From positions 543,882 to 607,881 of the forward strand of contig CAJHNH020008537.1 of the NCBI GenBank assembly GCA_905116865.2: a DNA stretch of 64,000 nucleotides. Reading direction: 5' to 3'. The stretch comes from Candidula unifasciata (taxonomy: Eukaryota; Mollusca; Gastropoda; Stylommatophora; Geomitridae). The notes beneath the pieces are model-generated. The model ran no database searches and was not told the origin of the DNA. It saw nothing but the letters and a program-made list of their open reading frames with translations. Position numbers and translations under genes: made by a program. Within the stretch, counting starts at the first letter, position 1, and every line of letters begins with the position of its first letter. Positions 29,035 through 41,075 of the stretch are shown piece after piece.

Positions 29035-29650
29035 TGATAACCCTCAGGATCGTTAGGTTCGTATTTACACAGATAGGTCAGCACAAAACCGACAGAAACC
29101 GAGGAGCAGGAGTGCACATCGACCATTCAAATAACACCAGATTTATCGTCAAAATACCGGCAGGAAAGCACTGTCATAACTACGATGCAGAAGTTCAAGC
29201 CGTCAAGACAGCAGCAGAGAAACTGTTAAATACCAGTCATATTTCACAACCCGTAGTATACCTGACAGATGCAAGAGTGGTACTTCAGGCACTTCAGTCT
29301 GGAAAATTACCTGGTATAAGGGTATACCTGACAAATGCAAGAGTGGTACTTCAGGCACTTCAGTCTGTAAAATTACCTGGTATAAGGGTATACCTGACAG
29401 ATGGAAGAGCGGTACTTCAGGCACTCTAGTCTGGAAAATTACCTGGTGTGAGGGTATACCTGACAGATGGAAGAGCGGTACTTCAGGCACTTTAGTCTGG
29501 AAAATTGCCTGGTGTGAGGGTATACCTGACAGATGTAAGAGCGGTACTTCAGGCACTTTAGTCTTGAAAATTGCCTGGTGTAAGGGTATACCTGACAGAT
29601 GCAAGAGCGATACTTCAGTCTGGAAAAGTACCTGGTGTAAGGACACTACT
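29035..29650 (+). pseudogene. LINE RNase H domain with internal tandem amplification (family III)
   Basis: Starts near Phe-Thr-Gln-Ile-Gly-Gln, then Arg-Gly-Ala-Gly-Val-His-Ile and His-Asn-Tyr-Asp-Ala-Glu-Val-Gln-Ala-Val (catalytic Glu block) and Val-Tyr-Leu-Thr-Asp-Ala-Arg-Val-Val-Leu (catalytic Asp block). The first catalytic Asp is lost (Thr-Gln for Thr-Asp). From 29256 the third block is repeated in tandem. The C-terminal part is missing. Confidence 0.75.
29256..29640 (+). repeat. 66-bp tandem repeat derived from the RNase H segment, about six copies
   Basis: Units start gtatacctgacagatgcaag at 29256, 29322, 29388 and so on. 66 bp is 22 codons, so the frame is preserved in early units; a stop appears at about 29427. 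The last unit is shortened. Confidence 0.92.
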
Positions 29651-29939
29651 CTTCAAATTGGGGGACGGGTGTTAGGTAACAATGAAATCGATAACATATA
29701 ACTGTAGAGTTTCCGGAAATAAGAGAGCTTAAAAACTAGATAAGGATGGTGCAAGCGAAGAACAACTTGATGTACCCGTTTCTTAACAACAGAAAAAAAA
29801 AAATTATAAATAATAATACGACTACTACAATTAGTATTCTATACTACTGCTGCAGTTATCACTACTTGTAGTAGTACTTTTGTTGCTACGACAATTACTC
29901 CTATACTACTACATATCTCACCAGTTTCACTGCTTGTTC

Positions 29940-30245
<306 letters not shown>

Positions 30246-30309
30246 TATTCATCCCAACAATGTGCCCGGCCGATAAACGTCGGTAGTCGTTTAATAACTC
30301 TACACGGTC

Positions 30310-30690
30310 ACGCCAGTGTCCTTGTCCTCCCCAACCAATCACGTCAGTGTCCTTGTCCTTCCCAACCAATCACGTCAGTGTCCTTGTCCTCCCCAACCAA
30401 TCACGTCAGTGTCCTTGTCCTCCCTAACCAATCACGTCAGTGTCCTTGTCCTCCCCAACCAATCACGTCAGTGTCCTTGTCCTCCCTAACCAATCACGTC
30501 AGTGTCCTTGTCCTCCCCAACCAATCACGTCAGTGTACTTGTCCTCCTCAACCAATTGCGTCAGTGTGCTTGTCCTTCCCAACCAATCATGTCAGTGTCA
30601 TTGTCCTCCCCAACCAATCACACCAGTGTCCTTGTCCTCCCCAACCAATCACATCAGTGTCCTTGTCCTCCCCAACCCATGTGGCAAAGC
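30310..30690 (+). repeat. 31-bp minisatellite, about 12 copies
   Basis: Unit ccaaccaatcacgtcagtgt followed by ccttgtcctcc. Open plus frames are due to the array. Confidence 0.95.
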
Positions 30691-30734
30691 CATCCATTTT
30701 TTAATATTCTTCTGGCGTTTTAAAAATAAGTTTT

Positions 30735-31605
30735 GCCACTTGTCGACATGTTTTCAAGCTGATCCACCTGTCGCCATGTTTTCAAGCTGACCCACTTGTC
30801 GCCATGTTTTCAAGCTGACCCCCCTGTCGCCATGTTTTCAAGCTGGTCCTCCTGTCGCCATGTTTTCAAGCCGACCCACTTGTCGCTATGTTTTCAAACA
30901 GATCCACTTGTCGCCATGTTTTCAAGCTGATCCACTTGTCGCCATGTTTTTAAGCTGATCCACTTGTCGCCATGTTTTTAAGCTGATCCACTTGTCGCCA
31001 TGTTTTCACGCTGATCCACTTGTCGCCATATTTTAAAGCTGACCCACTTGTCGCCATGTTTTCAAGCTGACCCACTTGTCGCCATGTTTTTAAGCTGATC
31101 CACATGTCGCCATGTTTTCAAGCTGACCCACTTGTCGCAATGTTTTCAAGCTGACCCACTTGTCGCCATGTGTTCAAGCTGACCCACTTGTCGCCATGTT
31201 TTCAAGCTGATCCACATGTCACCATGTGTTCAAGCTGACCTACTTGTCGCCATGTTTTCGAGCTGATCCACATGTCGCCATGTGTTCAAGCTGACCCACT
31301 TGTCGCCATGTTTTCAAGCTGACCCACTTGTCGCCATGTGTTCAAGCTGACCCACTTGTCGCCATGTTTTCAAGCTGATCCACATGTCACCATGTGTTCA
31401 AGCTGACCTACTTGTCGCCATGTTTTCGAGCTGATCCACATGTCGCCATGTGTTCAAGCTGACCCACTTGTCGCCATGTTTTCAAGCTGACCCACATGTC
31501 GCCATTTGTTCAAGCTGACCCACTTGTCGCCATGTTTTCAAGCTGACCCACTTGTCGCCATGTTTTCAAGCTGACCCACTTGTCGCCATGTTTTCAAGCT
31601 TATTC
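30735..31605 (+). repeat. 28-bp minisatellite, about 31 copies
   Basis: Unit aagctgacccacttgtcgcc followed by atgttttc. A higher-order pattern (gtgttcaagctgacc alternating with gttttcaagctgatccac) repeats near 31190-31500. Confidence 0.95.
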
Positions 31606-31959
31606 CTTCTCATAAGTTGTCCAAAATAGTGACTGGTAACCTTGAGCTTCAGAGCAAACGGGTCAGCCCAGAGGTCAGTTCCCGTGCAAAAGAAAAAAAA
31701 AACGCAAAAGTTCATCACTGTCCCTTGCGAAAACATTGAAACAGACTGCAGTCTCAGCATATCCACTAGCGTACGCATGCATTAACAGCAAAAGGCAGCC
31801 ATAAGAAGTGCTAACACAAACAATCCGACATTAGAAATTCCGTTTATCATTGACGGAAGCAGCAGTTGAAAAAAAAAAAAAAAAGGCCATTATTAATAAT
31901 CACCTAAGGCACCAACAATGTTGAGGCGAACGGCCACTCGCGATTTCCTAAATCTAGAG

Positions 31960-32320
31960 TTTACAGTGCCTGTCTATTCCCTGTTGTGTTGAGCTGAGTC
32001 AGCACTCCACATCACAGCACTTGAGATATGCCCTTAAACGCTCCGTCCTAATCTTCAGTAGACAGTTTCCATTCCGAAGGTGCCAGTGACAGTCCGTCTT
32101 GCCTTCACCCAGAGTGTTGAGTGTCGACAGTCCGTCTTGCCTTCACCCAGAGTGTTGAGTGTCGACTCAAATCCCCTGGTCACTCCCCGCTGCACCCTTC
32201 TCTTTAGAACGTGGTGATTTATGTGTGCCTTCGCATTGGTCACTCACTCCATTAGTTCACCATCAAATTGTGCAGAACCAGCTAGCCTGTCTGTTTGCCA
32301 ACCCGTGCAAATCCTGGTAG
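31960..32320 (-). pseudogene. LINE RNase H C-terminal fragment (family I) with 38-bp duplication
   Basis: Minus-strand match to the 44.7-kb copy (3' tail gctgagtcag, gcagaaccagctagcctgtctg, tcactcactccattagttcacc). An internal 38-bp piece starting cagtccgtcttgccttcacc occurs twice (about 32088 and 32126). Confidence 0.65.
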
Positions 32321-32384
32321 ACCGGTAATGATAAACAAAGGACACTAGCCACATGCGACCTCTGAAGTCTGCTACCACTGCTAC

Positions 32385-32720
<336 letters not shown>

Positions 32721-32899
32721 TACACTACTAACACTACTACTGCTGTTTTTGCCACTACTACTATTATTACTGCTACTGTTATTGATACAAATCAGAATGT
32801 TATGCAACTACTATATCTACTGATATGATTATCCCTGATATTAATATAATTACATTAAGACACAAACCAAAGCTCTTGTAGCCAAACATTGGAGGCAAC

Positions 32900-33177
32900 A
32901 GGTACGACCCGACCATACTACAGCGAGGAGCTCCTAGGTAGACACGTCTGCAAGGCTTCCGTTTTCTCTGGTTGGAATTGTTGATGTAGTTACTGATCCT
33001 TTGTGTGTTTCCAACAACTGTCTGAGTTCGTGGAGAACGACTGACTGACGCAGTTACATGAGGTCTTGAGTTAGGCAGACGTCCTGGCTGAATGGCTCTT
33101 GTCCGAAGAGTTCCTGGCGGTGCCGATCTAGAGCCTGGGGCGGTACACTTGGGCAAAATGCCCAGCGAAGTGCTCAT
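32900..33177 (-). CDS. Possible 5' coding segment, unrecognised
   Basis: Minus-strand frame from ATG at 33177, open for over 90 codons: Ser/Pro/Arg-rich (Gly-Ser-Arg-Ser-Ala-Pro-Pro-Gly-Thr-Leu-Arg-Thr-Arg, later Asn-Gln-Arg-Lys-Arg-Lys-Pro-Cys-Arg-Arg). GC-richer than its surroundings. It could be a first exon of the minus-strand gene at 23.8-27.8 kb. One weak donor (AA|GTGTAC, about 33147) has the right phase, but nothing links them firmly. Could equally be chance or old repeat. Confidence 0.22.
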
Positions 33178-33519
33178 GATTTCCTACCGACAAGTCAGAA
33201 CCGTTCAATTTTCGTGATCATCATTGATGCAAGTGGATTGACAAAACTCAATTCTGAAACGTTGGAGGGTAAATGAATACAGGAATGCCAGCGGAAGTGA
33301 CGTGTGCCTTCGCTAGTCTAGAGAATTACTTAAAAGTTGCATGCTTAACGAAATAAAACAAAAAGTAACATCTTAAATAATTACGATGTGTATTCACTGT
33401 AGTTGTTCTTAAATTTAAAGAAAACGAAAATAATGTTCAAAGATAAAACTGGCTGTCACCCCAAAATAACAATAAATGATGAAGAAATTGAAAATGTTAC
33501 AGACTTTGAATTCTAGGCT

Positions 33520-34075
33520 CTATAATAAATAGCAATGGAGACTGTTTGAAAGAAATTAAAAGGAGGATGGTCATAGCAATAAAAAGATTAAACAGTCTTA
33601 AAAGTCTTTGGACATCAAAATAACAATTATGAGAGCATGCATCTTCCCTGTAGCAACATACGGATAGAATCGTGGACTATCTCCTAGTCCATAAGAGAGA
33701 GCATTGGGGCTTTTTAGCTGAAATGTTGTAGAAAGATTCTCAGAATATCTTCGACAAAGAAGAGGAGAAATACTGACATCTTGAAAGATCTGAACATCAA
33801 GGAAGATTGGCTAATAAACAGCATCCTGTCTCAGAAGCTGAAATATTTTAGTCATATCAAGCGCCACGACAGATTAGAAAAATTTAGAGCCGAAGGTATG
33901 GTACCAGGAAGAAGGGGAAGGGCTGACTAACACGAAGATGGGCACAGGATATAAGTGACTCCTTGAGTATGAAAGTACATGAGGTAAGAGAGCTGGCGAG
34001 AGACCGAGTTTCTTTTAGGCAGACCGTGATGAAAGCGACCTTCTGCACAGGAGCTGCTAAATGATGATTCAGTTT
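33520..34075 (+). pseudogene. LINE ORF2 end (reverse-transcriptase C-terminus), reference copy for the 42-bp array
   Basis: Broken frames in the right order: Ala-Ile-Lys-Arg-Leu-Asn-Ser-Leu, Arg-Ala-Cys near 33635, then (33785-33860) Asp-Leu-Asn-Ile-Lys-Glu-Asp-Trp-Leu-Ile-Asn-Ser-Ile-Leu-Ser-Gln-Lys-Leu-Lys-Tyr, then Gly-Thr-Arg-Lys-Lys-Gly, and finally Leu-Ala-Arg-Asp-Arg-Val-Ser-Phe-Arg-Gln-Thr-Val and a stop. This unexpanded copy shows what sequence gave rise to the neighbouring array. Confidence 0.7.
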
Positions 34076-34339
34076 AGACATACTATGAAAATATCAGGTT
34101 AGAATAATAATCGTCAACTCGTAGTTAACCTTTAGCACGATGTAGAAGATATTCATCAATAAAAAGATGTCAGCTGCAGTGATCTAAAAAGAAACAATAA
34201 GCTATACAGAAGCCGTGTTGTTATAGGGAAGCCAACCACGGATAATAAACAGACAAGTTAATACAGCTACCAGCACTGGAAATGTCGTTTTTGAGTTGAC
34301 TTGAGTGCAGTAAAAAAAAAAAAAGGGGGGGGGGAACCT

Positions 34340-37300
34340 TCATCCTGCATGATCTGAGAGAGGAGAACGAGCTCATAAACAGCATCCTGTATGATCTGAG
34401 AGAGGAAAACAAGCTCATAAACAGCATCCTGCATGATCTGAGAGAGGAGAACAAGTTCATAAACAGCATCCTGCATGATCTAAGAGAGGAGAACAAGCTC
34501 ATAAACAGCATCCTGCATGATCTGAGAGAGGAGAACAAGTTCATAAACAGCATCCTGCATGATCTAAGAGAGGAGAACGAGCTCATAAACAGAATCCTGC
34601 ATGATCTAAGAGAGGAGAACAAGCTCATAAACAGCATCCTGTATGATCTGAGAGAGGAGAACGAGCTCATAAACAGCATCCTGCATGATCTAAGAGAGGA
34701 GAACTAGCTCTTAAACAGCATCCTGTATGATCTGAGAGAGGAGAACGAGCTCATAAACAGCATCCTGCATGATCTAAGAGAGGAGAACTAGCTCATAAAC
34801 AGCATCCTGCATGATCTAAGAGAGAAGAACAAGCTCATAAACAGCATCCTGTATGATCTGAGAGAGGAGAACGAGCTCATAAACAGCATCCTGCATGATC
34901 TAAGAGAGACGAACAAGCTCATAAACAGCATCCTGTATGATCTGAGAGAGGAGAACGAGCTCATAAACAGAATCCTGCATGATCTAAGAGAGAAGAACTA
35001 GCTCATAAACAGCATCCTGTATGATCTGAGAGAGGAGAACTAGCTCATAAACAGCATCCTGTATGATCTGAGAGAGGAGAACGAGCTCATAAACAGCATC
35101 CTGCATGATCTAAGAGAGGAGAACTAGCTCATAAACAGAATCCTGCATGATCTGAGAGAGGAGAACTAGCTCATAAACAGCATCCTGCATGATCTGAGAG
35201 AGAAGAACTAGCTCATAAACAGCATCCTGCATGATCTGAGAGAAGAGAACTAGCTCATAAACAGAATCCTGTATGATCTGAGAGAGAAGAACAAGTTCAT
35301 AAACAGCATCCTGTATGATCTGAGAGAGAAGAACTAGCTCATAAACAGCATCCTGCATAATCTGAGAGAGGAGAACAAGCTCATAAACAACATCCTGTAT
35401 GTTCTGAGAGAGGCGAACAAGTTCATAAACAGCATCCTGCATGATCTGAGAGAGGAGAACAAGTTCATAAACAGCATCCTGTATGATCTGAGAGAGGAGA
35501 ACAAGTTCATAAACAGCATCCTGCATGATCTGAGAGAGGAGAACAAGCTCATAAACAGCATCCTGCATGATCTGAGAGAGGAGAACAAGTTCATAAACAG
35601 CATCCTGCATGATCTGAGAGAGGAGAACAAGTTCATAAACAGCATCCTGTATGATCTGAGAGAGGAGAACTAGCTCATAAACAGCATCCTGCATGATCTG
35701 AGAGAGGAGAACAAGTTCATAAACAGCATCCTGCATGATCTGAGAGAGGAGAACAAGCTCATAAACAGCATCCTGTATGATCTGAGAGAGGAGAACTAGC
35801 TCATAAACAGCATCCTGCATGATCTGAGAGAGGAGAACCAGCTCATAAACAGCATCCTGTATGATCTGAGAGAGGAGAACTAGCTCATAAACAGCATCCT
35901 GTATGATCTGAGAGAGGAGAACTAGCTCATAAACAGCATCCTGCATGATCTGAGAGAGGAGAACGAGCTCATAAACAGCATCCTGCATGATCTAAGAATG
36001 GAGGAGAACGAGCTCATAAACAGCATCCTGTATGATCTGAGAGAGGAGAACGAGCTCATAAACAACATCCTGTATGATCTGAGAGAGGAGAACGAGCTCA
36101 TAAACAGCATCCTGCATGATCTGAGAGAGGAGAACGAGCTCATAAACAGCATCCTGTATGATCTGAGAGAGGAGAACTAGCTCATAAACAGCATCCTGTA
36201 TGATCTGAGAGAGGAGAACTAGCTCATAAACAGCATCCTGCATGATCTGAGAGAGGAGAACGAGCTCATAAACAGCATCCTGCATGATCTAAGAATGGAG
36301 GAGAACGAGCTCATAAACAGCATCCTGTATGATCTGAGAGAGGAGAACGAGCTCATAAACAACATCCTGTATGATCTGAGAGAGGAGAACGAGCTCATAA
36401 ACAGCATCCTGCATGATCTGAGAGAGAGAGGAGAACGAGCTCATAAACAACATCCTGTATGATCTGAGAGAGGAGAAACACAGCTCATAAACACATCCTG
36501 CATGATCTGAGAGAGAGGAGAACGAGCTCATAAACAACATCCTGTCATGATCTGAGAGAGGAGAACTAGCTCATAAACAGCATCCTGTATGATCTGAGAG
36601 AGAGGAGAACGAGCTCATAAACAGCATCCTGCATGATCTGAGAGAGAGGAGAACTTAGCTCATCAACATCCTGTATGATCTGAGAGAGGAGAACTAGCTC
36701 ATAAACAGCATACTGCATGATCTGAGAGAGGAGAACGAGCTCATAAACAGCATCCTGCATGATCTGAGAGAGGAGAACTAGCTCATAAACAGCATCCTGC
36801 ATCATGATCTGAGAGAGGAGAGCTCATAAACAGCTCATCCTCCTGTATGATCTGAGAGAGGAGAAAGCTCATAAGCAGCATCCTGCATGATCTAAGAGAG
36901 GAGAACAAGCTCATAAACAGCATCCTGTATGATCTAAGAGAGGAGAGAGGAGAACAGCATCCTCATGATAAAACAGCATCCTGTATGATCTGAGAGAGGA
37001 GAACGAGCTCATAAACAACATCCTGTATGATCTGAGAGAGGAGAACGAGTTCATAAACAGCATCCTGCATGATCTAAGAGCGAAGAACTAGCTCATAAAC
37101 AGCATCCTGTATGATCTGAGAGAGGAGAACAAGTTCATAAACAGCATCCTGCATGATCTGAGAGAGGAGAACTAGCTCATAAACAGAATCCTGCATGATC
37201 TAAGAGAGGAGAACAAGCTCATAAACAGCATCCTGTATGATCTGAGAGAGGAGAACGAGTTCATAAACAGCATCCTGCATGATCTGAGAGAGGAGAACTA

Positions 37301-37535
37301 GCTCATAAACAGCATCCTGCATGATCTAAGAGAGAAGAACTAGCTCATAAACAGCATCCTGCATGATCTGAGAGAGGAGAACAAGTTCATAAACAGCATC
37401 CTGCATGATCTAAGAGAGAAGAACTAGCTCATAAACAGCATCCTGTATGATCTGAGAGAGGAGAACTAGCTCATAAACAGCATCTTGCATGATCTGAGAG
37501 AGGAGAACTAGCTCATAAACAACATCTTGTCCAGA
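34340..37535 (+). repeat. 42-bp minisatellite, about 75 copies, derived from LINE ORF2
   Basis: Unit gagaacgagctcataaacag followed by catcctgcatgatctgagagag. In the LINE sense each unit encodes 14 residues (Glu-Asn-Glu-Leu-Ile-Asn-Ser-Ile-Leu-His-Asp-Leu-Arg-Glu). Many units carry TAG (gaactag), so the sense frame is not maintained. The array ends directly in LINE coding sequence at 37520. Central part (36.4-37.0 kb) has more indels. Confidence 0.97.
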
Positions 37536-37775
37536 AAGCTGAAGTATTTTGGCCATGTTAACCACCATGATACCCGGCGAGAACGGTGAGGGAGCGGACA
37601 GTTCAGGAACACGAGGCAGAGGCAGACCTCGGTGGAAGTGGATACAAGACATTAAAGATGCATACGCTACCAAGGCGTATAAGGCTGGAGAATTAGCTAG
37701 AGAAGAAGAGACTTTCAGGCTTGCTGTGACGAGAGCGACGTTCTGTAGAGGACTGCTGATTAATGAGGACGATGT
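37520..37775 (+). pseudogene. LINE ORF2 C-terminus at the right edge of the array
   Basis: From the last unit the frame continues Leu-Ser-Arg-Lys-Leu-Lys-Tyr-Phe-Gly-His-Val, then Gly-Arg-Gly-Arg-Pro-Arg-Trp-Lys-Trp-Ile-Gln-Asp-Ile-Lys and Arg-Leu-Ala-Val-Thr-Arg-Ala-Thr-Phe-Cys. One frameshift near 37570. Confidence 0.8.
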
Positions 37776-37911
37776 GTCGCCTTCAGAATCGACATCAAAT
37801 CGCTCAGTACTTTCCCATCAGCGGTCAATCTTCACCTTTAGCAGTCAATCCCTATCTGCACTGCGCTCTGTCCACATATGCAGCAGTCAAATAGTAGTAG
37901 TAGTAGATTTC

Positions 37912-38107
37912 TACCCCACAAGGACATCACACAAACGATAAACACCCGATGACACTATGTGCCACCATGCGGATGAGGATCACCCGCGGAGAGGTCCCGG
38001 AAACCGCGTTCAGCCATTAGACCATATTTATGGCCGGGCTATATTGCGGCCCCGAGCAAGCCTAGGCGGGGCTTTAAAATAACAAAAAAATTGCATCCCA
38101 CAAGGGG
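37912..38107 (+). repeat. Interspersed repeat R4 (copy 1)
   Basis: Starts accccacaaggacatcacac and ends gcatcccacaa. Same order of blocks (gataaacacccgatgacac, aaccgcgttcagccattaga) as 39.1, 40.1 and 61.6 kb. Confidence 0.75.
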
Positions 38108-38261
38108 GTGTCTGGTAATGCAGCAGTCAGTCCCCACCTCCAGCAGTCTATGTTCATTTAACAATATAGTTTTTATGAATATATAATAAAAATAACAAAA
38201 GCATGGACGGTAAAAGCATGCATAGACGCATATTTACACACACACACAAGCTTACCTACAC

Positions 38262-38480
38262 ACCTAGAGGGCGGCGTGGTCTCGAGTTATGCCTTCCGAG
38301 TCCAGTGCTGGAGTCCCGGGTTCAAGCCCTGGTGAAGACTGGGATTATTTCATGTAGACTTTCAGTAATTTCATTGAAGCTCTGAATAGTAAGACGGAAC
38401 CCCCGTGTGTATTGTTGCGCACGTAGAACAAGGACATCGACAACATACATGGTCCGTAGATAGCAAGAGAGTGAGACTGA
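38262..38480 (+). mobile_element. tRNA-headed SINE (family 3), unexpanded
   Basis: Head ggcgtggtctcgagttatgc (A box) and cccgggttcaagccctgg (B box) about 30 bases apart, then a body with ctgggattatttcatg and gtattgttgcgcacgtag. Same body flanks the 21-bp array at 48.7-50.6 kb. Confidence 0.75.
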
Positions 38481-38913
38481 TAAGAAAGAGAGAGAGAAAG
38501 GATAGAGAATAGAGAATATGACAGAAACGCGAAATGACATGATAAAGTACTGTTGTATTTCCAAAAATACTTCTGTCTGAAATCAAATTCACCTTTTCTG
38601 TTTTAAAGGCATTCTGAATGTGTTATCTCCCTTGTCTGTGTCATGTTTTTCTTCCCCCGTAGAAACTGTACGAATCAGGGGCCAGTACTGGTCAAATTAA
38701 TATTATTTGTTATCAAAAGCCCATCTGTCGTAGACAGACATCGCTAATCTATTGGCAGGGCGCCATCTTGTCGACGCCTTGGTGTAAACAGTCTTCGTGT
38801 AAGAACTAAACAAATGTTATGTTACATTCATGTGTTGAGCCTGTGTAGTCAGGTCTGGACATCTGGCAGTCAGGCACTTTGAACATCCGACACACACCAT
38901 ACATTTTTTACTC

Positions 38914-38944
<31 letters not shown>

Positions 38945-39084
38945 TTTAAATTCATTTTGTGAAGCCCATTATTATTATTTCATTAATCCATTGTCCTTGT
39001 GTGCCATTATGTCACATAGGGCTCGCAGTCTGTTCTTTAATTCCTTCCGCACATCAACAAGTTTCGTCCTTTTCAGGACGACAT

Positions 39085-39262
39085 TTTTTGTTATTTGAAG
39101 CCCCACCCTGGCTTTTGCCAGGGGCCGCAATATAGGCAAGCCTTAAATATGGCCAATTGTCTGAACGCGGTTTCTGGGACCTCTCCACGGCGATCCTCAT
39201 CCACATGGTGGCACTTTGTGTCATCGGGTGTTTATGGCTTGTGTGATGTCCTGGTGGGGTAG
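39085..39262 (-). repeat. Interspersed repeat R4 (copy 2, reverse)
   Basis: Reverse complement of copy 1: gaagccccaccctggctttt, gaacgcggtttctgggacct, gtgatgtcctggtggggta. Confidence 0.75.
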
Positions 39263-40079
39263 AAAGTCAGTCAGTCAGTCGTCTTTAATTCCGTTATATC
39301 GAGTGCAATGACTTCGAAATCTTGGATGGAATCCAGTCAGGGCAGGATACCTGATGCCCTAAGCACCCAACAGATGTGGTCCCTCTACCCCCCCCCCCCT
39401 ACTCCTCCTCCACCCCCACCGAGAATTTTAAACAAAACTATGGGCCTCTGTGCAAACCAGTGTGCTGAAACCCTTTCGACAACCATCCACAGAAATGATT
39501 GCACATAGATTAACATTGACCCTTTATGCTCGTAGGCCTCCGAGCAAGTGGCCAGCAAACCCCTGTGTTGAGACGGCAGTAGTGCTCCCGTATACGCCTA
39601 ATTCAAAATATAAACAATAATAAACTATAAAATAAAATTGTATTTATCGAAATTAAACAAAATTTATTGTAAGACGGAAAATGATGTCTATTTTGTATAC
39701 CTCCATTTTATTTATATTTGAAAAGTTGTCGACTTCTTTTTTTTTTTAAATTGCCAAGTCTGTGATCAGATCCTTAAAACTAATCTTCTGTAAGATATCT
39801 GCTTCTATACTTAACACAGATCAAGCACCTACCTTGTTGTATAGTTTTTCTAGTGGGATTGTTTTCTCTCTATACTTCAACTGAGAAAATGAACATGTTC
39901 AGCTCTAGAGCTATTGTAAAAATATATGTGGCGCTCCTTCTATTTGTGACGCACTTACAGTTTCATCCAATCATCAATCCAGTTGACACATCTGGCTTTT
40001 GCACGCCCTTGTTTCCTCTTTCGATGTTTCTCATTTCAGTGCATTAATATCTTGTCATCCCTGTGTGAGATGCAATTGT

Positions 40080-40220
40080 TAGTGATTTGAAGCCCTATTC
40101 TGGCTCTCGCCAGGGGCCGCATATTTCTGGGACCTCTCCACTGGTGATCCTCATCCACATGGTGGCACTTTGTGTTTTCGGGTGCTTATCACTTTTGTGA
40201 TGTCCTGGTGGGGTAAAGGA
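40080..40220 (-). repeat. Interspersed repeat R4 (copy 3, reverse, deleted)
   Basis: Same ends as copy 2 but lacks the central atggccaattgtctgaacgc block. Confidence 0.7.
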
Positions 40221-40224
40221 AGAG

Positions 40225-40950
40225 AGACAGATAACAAGATTTCAGTGCCTATGTATTGATGTTTTGTTCGCCTAGGCACGTCTCATATCTAGGCTCCTCT
40301 TATCATTTTCATCAGGCATTTGTTTATTTTAGAAGTTTCGTTCCATATCTTCAGTGATTCTACAATTTTCACTGACAAATGTTAAAACTGATAAAACATT
40401 AGAATTGAAAATAGTTCTACAACTATATAGTCTAGAGTTCTATATTATATTTAGGCTATTAAAATCTGGCAGTGTCTTGCCAGTGCGTGTCATAATGTCC
40501 CCTTTGGTCTCCAATGTTAGAGCTAATTAACTAAAGTGACAAAGTGTCCCGGATATTTTCAAAGACAACTTTTCGAAGTAAAATGAGCTCTCAAATAAAA
40601 TCAAGGACAACAGATTTGATGCAGGGGCTGCCCTCGACAACCTGCCACAAATGGTCACCATATGTTTGACCTGTCCTGGTGTCTTCAATATGTTTATCTT
40701 TTGATAACATATTTGAGCCTCAATTTTGATGCTATTTATGCTTAATTGTCAGTTTTCTTTGCATTTTATTGCTGATCTTACTTATCCGAACAACATCAGA
40801 TACAAAACTGAGTTGTGTGTTCTTAGTATATTTTCACCGCTCACTGTATAGTAATACCAGATAACAATGGAGATCAACTATATCCATGTTTAGCAACAAA
40901 GAAATTTATAATCTGCTTACATCACCATTTATCTCTGGTATCATTAGATA
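40225..40950. other. Unannotated AT-rich sequence
   Basis: Nothing recognised apart from scattered simple AT-rich stretches. Confidence 0.4.
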
Positions 40951-40954
40951 CAAT

Positions 40955-41075
40955 AGAATGAAATGGCCGGGACATAGTGAGATAATGACAACTGACAAAA
41001 GAGACAAAAACCGCGAACATAATGGAGTTGAATGACCGTAGGCCACAGGGGGACTAAGAAGACGGTGGACATATA
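40955..41075 (+). pseudogene. LINE ORF2 C-terminal remnant
   Basis: Reads Arg-Met-Lys-Trp-Pro-Gly-His-Ser, a mutated 'lkW.GHv' motif, then a basic Gly-Leu-Arg-Arg-Arg-Trp block after a frameshift. Confidence 0.4.

Noticed and set aside
35110..35988. 292-codon minus-strand frame in the 42-bp array
   Set aside because: Antisense to the LINE parent sequence and due only to unit length; the LINE-sense frame is the meaningful one and it carries TAGs.
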